A stretch of DNA of 64,000 nucleotides, taken from assembly GCF_037392515.1 (NCBI RefSeq), contig NW_027133893.1, forward strand, positions 124,001-188,000. The letters run 5' to 3'. Positions 54,801 to 64,000 of this stretch are shown in pieces. The stretch comes from Haliotis asinina. Its lineage: Eukaryota; Mollusca; Gastropoda; Lepetellida; Haliotidae. A model generated the notes under the pieces. The model saw only the letters and a list, made by a program, of their open reading frames with translations. It did not search any database and was not told the DNA's origin. Both the position numbers and the translations under genes were made by a program. Position 1 is the first letter of the stretch. The number at the start of each line of letters is the position of its first letter.

Positions 54801-57800
54801 CCCTTCAAGTTGTTACTAATAATACTGGGTTAGGCTATGGTCATAACCCTAACCCTGCAAGTTGTTACTTATGGTACTGGGTTAGGCCAAGGTCATACCC
54901 CTACCCTTCAAGTTGTTACTAATAATACTGGGTTAGGCTAAGGTCATACCCCTAACCCTTCAAGTTGTTACTAATAATACTGGGTTAGGTTATGGTCATA
55001 ACCTATCCCTGCAAGTTGTTACTTATGGTACTGGGTTAGGCTAAGATCATACCCTTAACCCTTCAAGTTGTTACTAATAATACTGGGTTAGACTATGGTC
55101 ATAACCCTAGCCCTGCAAGTTGTTACTTATGGTACTGGGTTAGGCTAAGGTCATACCCCTAACCCTTCAAGTTGTCACTAATAATACTGGGTTAGGCTAA
55201 GGTCATAACCCTATCCTTCAAGTTGTTGCTAATAATACTGGGTTAGGCTAAGGTCACAACCCTAACCCTGAAAGTTGTCACTAATAATACTGGGTTAGGC
55301 TATGGTCATACCCCTAACCCTTCAAGTTGTCACTAATAATACTGGGTTAGGCTAAGGTCATAACCCTAACCCTTCAAGTTGTTGCTAATAATACTGGGTT
55401 AGGCTCAGGTCATAACCTCACCCTGCAAGTTGTTACTTATGGTACTGGGTTAGGCTAAGGTCATAACCCTAACCCTTCAAGTTGTTACTAATAATACTGG
55501 GTTAGGTTTAGGTCATAACCCTATCCTTCAAGTTGTTGCTAATAATACTGGGTTAGGCTAAGGTCATACCCCTAACCCTTCAAGTTGTCACTAAAAACAC
55601 TGGGTTAGGCTAAGGTCATACCCCTAACCCTTCAAGTTGTTACTAATAATACTGGGTTAGGTTAAGGTCATAACCTATCCCTGCAAGTTGTTACTTATGG
55701 TACTGGGTTAGGCTAAGATCATACCCTTAACCCTTCAAGTTGTCAATAATAATACTGGGTTAGGCTATGGTCATACCCCTAACCCTTCAAGTTGTTACTA
55801 ATAATTCTGGGTTAGGTTGAGGTCATAACCTATCCCTGCAAGTTGTTACTTATGGTACTGGGTTAGGCTAAGATCATACCCTTAACCCTTCAAGTTGTTA
55901 CTAATAATACTGGGTTAGACTATAGTCATTACCTATCCCTGCAAGTTGTTACTTATGGTACTGGGTTAGGCTAAGGTCATACCCCTAACCCTTCAAGTTG
56001 TTACTAATAATACTGGGTTAGGCTAAGGTCATAACCTATCCCTGCAAGTTGTTACTTATGGTACTGGGTTAGGCTAAGATCATACCCTTAACCCTTCAAG
56101 TTGTTACTAATAATACTGGGTTAGACTATGGTCATAACCTATCCCTGCAAGTTGTTACTTATGGTACTGGGTTAGGCTAAGGTCACACCCCTACCCTTCA
56201 AGTTGTTACTAATAATACTGGGTTAGGCTAAGGTCATAACCTATCCCTGCAAGTTGTTACTTATGGTACTGGGTTAGGCTAAGATCATACCCTCAACCCT
56301 TCAAGTTGTTACTAGTAATACTGGGTTAGGTTATGGTCATAACCTATCCCTGCAAGTTGTTACTTATGGTACTGGGTTAGGCTAAGATCATACCATTAAC
56401 CCTTCAAGTTGTTACTAATAATACTGGGTTAGGCTATGGTCATAACCCTAACCCTGCAAGTTGTTACTTATGGTACTGGGTTAGGCCAAGGTCATACCCC
56501 TACCCTTCAAGTTGTTACTAATAATACTGGGTTAGGCTAAGGTCATACCCCTAACCCTTCAAGTTGTTACTAACAATACTGGGTTAGGTTATGGTCATAA
56601 CCTATCCCTGCAAGTTGTTACTTATGGTACTGGGTTAGGCTAAGATCATACCCTTAACCCTTCAAGTTGTTACTAATAATACTGGGTTAGACTATGGTCA
56701 TAACCCTAGCCCTGCAAGTTGTTACTTATGGTACTGGGTTAGGCTAAGGTCATACCCCTAACCCTTCAAGTTGTCACTAATAATACTGGGTTAGGCTAAG
56801 GTCATAACCCTATCCTTCAAGTTGTTGCTAATAATACTGGGTTAGGCTAAGGTCACAACCCTAACCCTGAAAGTTGTCACTAATAATACTGGGTTAGGCT
56901 ATGGTCATACCCCTAACCCTTCAAGTTGTCACTAATAATACTGGGTTAGGCTAAGGTCATAACCCTAACCCTTCAAGTTGTTACTAATAATACTGGGTTA
57001 GGCTAAGGTCATAACCCTAACCCTGAAAGTTGTTACTTATGGTACTGGGTTAGGCTAAGGTCATACCCCTAACCCTTCAAGTTGTTACTAATGGTACTGG
57101 GTTAGGCTAAGATCATACCCAAAACACTTCAAGTTGTCACTAATAATACTGGGTTAGGCTAAGGTCATAACCTAACCCTGCAAGTTGTTACTTATGGTAC
57201 TGGGTTAGGCTCAGGTCATACCCCTAACCCTTCAAGTTGTTACTAATAATACTGGGTTAGGTTTAGGTCATAACCTATCCCTGCAAGTTGTTACTTATGG
57301 TACTGGGTTAGGCTAAGGTCATACCCCTAACCCTTCAAGTTGTTACTAATAATACTGGGTTAGGTTTAGGTCATAACCTATCCCTGCAAGTTGTTACTTA
57401 TGGTACTGGGTTAGGCTAAGGTCATACCCCTAACCCTTCAAGTTGTCACTAAAAACACTGGGTTAGGCTAAGGTCATACCCCTAACCCTTCAAGTTGTTA
57501 CTAATAATACTGGGTTAGGTTAAGGTCATAACCTATCCCTGCAAGTTGTTACTTATGGTACTGGGTTAACCTAAGATCATACCCTTAACCCTTCAAGTTG
57601 TCAATAATAATACTGGGTTAGGCTATGGTCATACCCCTAACCCTTCAAGTTGTTACTAATAATACTGGGTTAGGTTGAGGTCACAACCTATCCCTGCAAG
57701 TTGTTACTTATGGTACTGGGTTAGGCTAAGATCATACCCTTAACCCTTCAAGTTGTTACTAATAATACTGGGTTAGACTATAGTCATAACCTATCCCTGC

Positions 57801-60800
57801 AAGTTGTTACTTATGGTACTGGGTTAGGCTAAGGTCATACCCCTACCCTTCAAGTTGTTACTAATAATACTGGGTTAGGCTAAGGTCATAACCTATCCCT
57901 GCAAGTTGTTACTTATGGTACTGGGTTAGGCTAAGATCATACCCTTAACCCTTCAAGTTGTTACTAATAATACTGGGTTAGACTATGGTCATAACCTATC
58001 CCTGCAAGTTGTTACTTATGGTACTGGGTTAGGCTAAGGTCATACCCCTAACCCTTCAAGTTGTTACTAATAATACTGGGTTAGGCTAAGGTCATAACCT
58101 ATCCCTGCAAGTTGTTACTTGTGGTTCTGGGTTAGGCTAAGATCATACCCTTAACCCTTCAAGTTGTTACTAATAATACTGTGTTAGACTATGGTCACAA
58201 CCCTAGCCCTGCAAGTTGTTACTTATGGTACTGGGTTAGGCTAAGGTCATACCCCTAACCCTTCAAGTTGTCACTAATAATACTGGGTTAGGCTAAGGTC
58301 ATAACCCTATCCTTCAAGTTGTTACTAATAATACTGGGTTAGGCTAAGGTCACAACCCTAACCCTTCAAGTTGTCACTAATAATACTGGGTTAGGCTATG
58401 GTCATACCCCTAACCCTTCAAGTTGTCACTAATAATACTGGTTTAGGCTAAGGTCCTAACCCTAACCCTTCAAGTTGTTACTAATAATACTGGGTTAGGC
58501 TAAGGTCATAACACTAACCCTGAAAGTTGTTACTTATGGTACTGGGTTAGGCTAAGGTCATACCCCTAACCCTTCAAGTTGTTACCAATGGTACTGGGTT
58601 AGGCTAAGATCGTACCCCTAACCCTTCAAGTTGTCACTAATAATACTGGGTTAGGCTAAGGTCATAACCTATCCCTGCAAGTTGTTACTTATGGTACTGG
58701 GTTAGGCTCAGGTCATAACCCTAACCCTTCAAGTTGTTACTAATAATACGGGGTTAGGTTTAGGTCATAACCTATCCCTGCAAGTTGTTACTTATGGTAC
58801 TGGGTTAGGCTAAGGTCATACCCCTAACCCTTCAAGTTGTTACTAATAATACTGGGTTAGGCTAAGGTCATAACCTAACCCTGCAAGTTGTTACTTATGG
58901 TCCTGGGTTAGGCCAAGGTCATAACCCTAACCCTTCAAGTTGTTACTAATAATACTGGGTTAGGTTTAGGTCATAACCTATCCCTGCAAGTTGTTACTTA
59001 TGGTACTGGGTTAGGCTAAGGTCATACCCCTAACCCTTCAAGTTGTCACTAAAAATACTGGGTTAGGCTAAGGTCATACCCCTAACCCTTCAAGTTGTTA
59101 CTAATAAAACTGGGTTAGGTTAAGGTCATAACCTATCCCTGCAAGTTGTTACTTATGGTACTGGGTTAGGCTAAGATCATACCCTTAACCCTTCAAGTTG
59201 TCACTAATAATACTGGGTTAGGCTATGGTCATACCCCTAACCCTTCAAGTTGTTACTAATAATACTGGGTTAGGTTAAGGTCATAACCTATCCCTGCAAG
59301 TTGTTACTTATGGTACTGGGTTAGGCTAAGATCATACCCTTAACCCTTCAAGTTGTTACTAATAATACTGGGTTAGACTATGGTCATAACCTATCCCTGC
59401 AAATTGTTACTTATGGTACTGGGTTAGGCTAAGGTCATACCCCTACCCTTCAAGTTGTTACTAATAATACTGGGTTAGGCTAAGGTCATAACCTATCCCT
59501 GCAAGTTGTTACTTATGGTACTGGGTTAGGCTAAGATCATACCCTTAACCCTTCAAGTTGTTACTAATAATACTGGGTTAGACTATGGTCATAACCCTAA
59601 CCCTGCAAGTTGTTACTTATGGTACTGGGTTAGGCTAAGGTCAAAACCTATCCCTGCAAGTTGTTGCTTATGGTACTGGGTTAGGCTAAGATCATACCCT
59701 TAACCCTTCAAGTTGTTACTAATAACACTGGGTTAGACGATGGTCAAAACCCTAACCCTTCAAGTTGTTACTTATGGTACTGGGTTAGGCTAAGGTCATA
59801 CCCCTAACCCTTCAAGTTGTTACTAATAATACTGGGTTAGGCTATGGTCATAACCCTACCCCTGCAAGTTGTTACTTATGGTACTGGGTTAGGCTAAGGT
59901 CATAACCCTAACCCTTCAAGTTGTTACTAATAATACTGGGTTAGACAATGGTCATACCCCTAACCCTTCAAGTTGTTACTAATAATACTGGGTTAGACAT
60001 GGTCATAACCCTAACCCTTCAAGTTGTTACTAATAATACTGGGTTAGACTATGGTCATACCCCTAACCCTTCAAGTTGTTACTAATAATACTGGGTTAGG
60101 CTAAGGTCATAACCTATCCCTGCAAGTTGTTACTTATGGTACTGGGTTAGGCTAAGATCATACCCTTAACCCTTCAAGTTGTTACTAATAATACTGGATT
60201 AGACTATGGTCATACCCCTAACCCTTCAAGTTGTTACTAATAATACTGGGTTAGACTATGGTCATAACCCTAACCCTTCAAGTTGTTACTTTTGGTACTG
60301 GGTTAGGCCAAGGTCATACCCCTAACCCTTCAAGTTGTTACTAATAATACTGGGTTTGGTTTAGGTCATAACCCTAACCCTTCAAGTTGTTACTTATGGT
60401 ACTGGGTTAGGCCAAGGTCATACCCCTAACCCTGCAAGTTGTTACTTATGGTACTGGGTTAGGCTAAGGTCATAACCCTAGCCCTTCAAGTTGTTTCTAA
60501 TAATACTGGATTAGACTATGGTCATACCCCTAACCCTTCAAGTTGTTACTAATAATACTGGGTTAGACTATGGTCATAACCCTACCCTTCAAGTTGTTAG
60601 TAATAATACTGGGTTAGGTTGTGGTCATAACCTATCCCTGCAAGTTGTTACTTATGGTACTGGGTTAGGCTAAGGTCATACCCCTACCCTTCAAGTTGTT
60701 ACTAATAATACTGGGTTAGGCTAAGGTCATAACCTATCCTTGCAAGTTGTTACTTATGGTCCTGGGTTAGGCTAAGATCATACCCTCAACCCTTCAAGTT

Positions 60801-63800
60801 GTTACTAGTAATACTGGGTTAGGTTATGGTCATAACCTATCCCTGCAAGTTGTTACTTATGGTACTGGGTTAGGCTAAGATCATACCCTTAACCCTTCAA
60901 GTTGTTACTAATAATACTGGGTTAGACAATGGTCATAACCTATCCCTGCAAGTTGTTACTTATGGTACTGGGTTAGGCTAAGGTCATACCCCTACCCTTC
61001 AAGTTGTTACTAATAATACTGGGTTAGGCTAAGGTCATAACCTATCCCTGCAAGTTGTTACTTATGGTACTGGGTTAGGCTAAGATCATACCCTTAACCC
61101 TTCAAGTTGTTACTAATAATACTGGGTTAGACTATGGTCATAACCCTAACCCTGCAAGTTGTTACTTATGGTACTGGGTTAGGCTAAGGTCATAACCTAT
61201 CCCTGCAAGTTGTTGCTTATGGTACTGGGTTAGGCTAAGATCATACCCTTAACCCTTCAAGTTGTTACTAATAATACTGGGTTAGACTATGGTCCTAACC
61301 CTAACCCTGCAAGTTGTTACTTATGGTACTGGGTTAGGCCAAGGTCACACCCCTAACCCTTCAAGTTGTTACTAATAATACTGGGTTAGGCTAAGGTCAT
61401 ACCCCTACCCTTCAAGTTGTTACTAATAATACTGGGTTAGGCTAAGGTCATAACCTATCCCTGCAAGTTGTTACTTATGGTACTGGGTTAGGCTAAGATC
61501 ATACCCTCAACCCTTCAAGTTGTTACTAGTAATACTGGGTTAGGTTATGGTCATAACCTATCCCTGCAAGTTGTTACTTATGGTACTGGGTTAGGCTAAG
61601 ATCATACCCTTTACCCTTCAAGTTGTTACTAATAATACTGGGTTAGACTATGGTCATAACCTATCCCTGCAAGTTGTTCCTTATGGTACTGGGTTAGGCT
61701 AAGGTCATACCCCTACCCTTCAAGTTGTTACTAATAATACTGGGTTAGGCTAAGGTCATAACCTATCCCTGCAAGTTGTTACTTATGGTACTGGGTTAGG
61801 CTAAGATCATACCCTTAACCCTTCAAGTTGTTACTAATAATACTGGGTTAGACTATGGTCATAACCTATCCCTGCAAGTTGTTACTTATGGTACTGGGTT
61901 AGGCTAAGGTCATACCCCTAACCCTTCAAGTTGTTACTAATAATACTGGGTTAGGCTAAGGTCATAACCTATCCCTGCAAGTTGTCACTAATAATACTGG
62001 GTTAGGCTAAGGTCATAACCCTATCCTTCAAGTTGTTACTAATAATACTGGGTTAGGCTAAGGTCACAACCCTAACCCTTCAAGTTGTCACTAATAATAC
62101 TGGGTTAGGCTATGGTCATACCCCTAACCCTTCAAGTTGTCACTAATAATACTGGTTTAGGCTAAGGTCCTAACCCTAACCCTTCAAGTTGTTACTAATA
62201 ATACTGGGTTAGGCTAAGGTCATAACACTAACCCTGAAAGTTGTTACTTATGGTACTGGGTTAGGCTAAGGTCATACCCCTAACCCTTCAAGTTGTTACC
62301 AATGGTACTGGGTTAGGCTAAGATCGTACCCCTAACCCTTCAAGTTGTCACTAATAATACTGGGTTAGGCTAAGGTCATAACCTAACCCTGCAAGTTGTT
62401 ACTTATGGTACTGGGTTAGGCTCAGGTCATAACCCTAACCCTTCAAGTTGTTACTAATAATACGGGGTTAGGTTTAGGTCATAACCTATCCCTGCAAGTT
62501 GTTACTTATGGTACTGGGTTAGGCTAAGGTCATACCCCTAACCCTTCAAGTTGTTACTAATAATACTGGGTTAGGCTAAGGTCATAACCTAACCCTGCAA
62601 GTTGTTACTTATGGTCCTGGGTTAGGCCAAGGTCATAACCCTAACCCTTCAAGTTGTTACTAATAATACTGGGTTAGGTTTAGGTCATAACCTATCCCTG
62701 CAAGTTGTTACTTATGGTACTGGGTTAGGCTAAGGTCATACCCCTAACCCTTCAAGTTGTCACTAAAAATACTGGGTTAGGCTAAGGTCATACCCCTAAC
62801 CCTTCAAGTTGTTACTAATAAAACTGGGTTAGGTTAAGGTCATAACCTATCCCTGCAAGTTGTTACTTATGGTACTGGGTTAGGCTAAGATCATACCCTT
62901 AACCCTTCAAGTTGTCACTAATAATACTGGGTTAGGCTATGGTCATACCCCTAACCCTTCAAGTTGTTACTAATAATACTGGGTTAGGTTAAGGTCATAA
63001 CCTATCCCTGCAAGTTGTTACTTATGGTACTGGGTTAGGCTAAGATCATACCCTTGACCCTTCAAGTTGTTACTAATAATACTGGGTTAGACTATGGTCA
63101 TAACCTATCCCTGCAAATTGTTACTTATGGTACTGGGTTAGGCTAAGGTCATACCCCTACCCTTCAAGTTGTTACTAATAATACTGGGTTAGGCTAAGGT
63201 CATAACCTATCCCTGCAAGTTGTTACTTATGGTACTGGGTTAGGCTAAGATCATACCCTTAACCCTTCAAGTTGTTACTAATAATACTGGGTTAGACTAT
63301 GGTCATAACCTATCCCTGCAAGTTGTTACTTATGGTACTGGGTTAGGCTAAGATCATACCCTCAACCCTTCAAGTTGTTACTAGTAATACTGGGTTAGGT
63401 TATGGTCATAACCTATCCCTGCAAGTTGTTACTTATGGTACTGGGTTAGGCTAAGATCATACCCTTTACCCTTCAAGTTGTTACTAATAATACTGGGTTA
63501 GACTATGGTCATAACCTATCCCTGCAAGTTGTTCCTTATGGTACTGGGTTAGGCTAAGGTCATACCCCTACCCTTCAAGTTGTTACTAATAATACTGGGT
63601 TAGGCTAAGGTCATAACCTATCCCTGCAAGTTGTTACTTATGGTACTGGGTTAGGCTAAGATCATACCCTTAACCCTTCAAGTTGTTACTAATAATACTG
63701 GGTTAGACTATGGTCATAACCTATCCCTGCAAGTTGTTACTTATGGTACTGGGTTAGGCTATGGTCATACCCCTAACCCTTCAAGTTGTTACTAATAATA

Positions 63801-64000
63801 CTGGGTTAGGCTAAGGTCATAACCTATCCCTGCAAGTTGTCACTAATAATACTGGGTTAGGCTAAGGTCATAACCCTATCCTTCAAGTTGTTACTAATAA
63901 TACTGGGTTAGGCTAAGGTCACAACCCTAACCCTTCAAGTTGTCACTAATAATACTGGGTTAGGCTATGGTCATACCCCTAACCCTTCAAGTTGTCACTA
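51890..64000 (+). repeat. 52-bp telomere-motif satellite with higher-order structure
   Basis: About 230 units of 52 bp, continuing past the window end. The consensus pieces are CAAGTTGTTACTAATAATAC, TGGGTTAGGCTAAGGTCAT and AACCCTAACCCTT. A second subtype has CTTATGGTAC in place of CTAATAATAC and ends in CTATCCCTG. The subtypes alternate over long stretches, giving a 104-bp dimer. Many units hold GGGTTAGG and the complementary CCTAACCC (13-15 bp apart). Larger blocks recur at offsets of 1090, 1599 and 3714 bp. A subtelomeric or heterochromatic location is inferred, not shown. Confidence 0.96.

Noticed and set aside
51890..64000. CRISPR-like array or true telomere
   Set aside because: Units are contiguous with no unique spacers. 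CCCTAA copies never run more than about two in a row, so it is a satellite and not a telomere.

Overview
The window is eukaryotic, most likely from a marine gastropod and probably an abalone (Haliotis). Genes have GT-AG introns. The dispersed repeats include a SINE-like element and (GTGA)n-tailed retrotransposon ends that I associate from memory with abalone DNA. Telomere-type CCCTAA repeats also occur. Protein-coding content is low and tandem repeats make up well over a third of the sequence.

Left half (about 3.6-26.4 kb, + strand): one split gene for a histidine acid phosphatase of the lysophosphatidic acid phosphatase type 6 (ACP6) family. I could build ten exons (3611-3847, 5052-5183, 11648-11825, 12021-12179, 18738-18808, 19452-19552, 19613-19729, 21705-21873, 25302-25437, 26299-26366). 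All splice sites are GT-AG and every codon phase agrees, giving a 455-residue protein with the RHGARTP and HD catalytic motifs. Most of the introns are filled with different minisatellites (units of 98, 42, 100, 26, 21, 33, 29 and 30 bp). Several arrays start at the 5' splice site and repeat it. An 18-bp hexapeptide-coding repeat follows the stop codon in frame. A decayed hAT transposon sits in intron 2, and an interstitial telomere tract sits in intron 4.

Middle (27.4-51 kb): a graveyard of mobile elements. In order it holds a nearly full-length but broken I/Nimb-type LINE with RNase H (minus strand, (GTGA)n tail); a SINE-like copy; a large CA/CAGA microsatellite; a BEL/Pao pol fragment; and two 48-bp arrays whose unit matches the 5' end of the LINE family. 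A segmental duplication follows, whose second copy alone carries two insertions: a 268-bp foldback element with tRNA-like boxes and 102-bp perfect arms, and an intact Tc1-like transposon (341-aa DD34E transposase). Then come an LTR-retrotransposon gag remnant, more LINE fragments, a G-rich 37-bp array, a Penelope-like RT/GIY-YIG fragment and a MULE-like transposase fragment.

Right end (51.9-64 kb, running off the window): a 52-bp satellite carrying telomere-like octamers in inverted orientation in many units, with higher-order block duplications. It begins immediately after a candidate secreted-protein exon, and its unit resembles that exon's splice donor. A subtelomeric location is plausible but not proven. 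Very long open frames inside the arrays are consequences of repeat length and are not annotated as genes.
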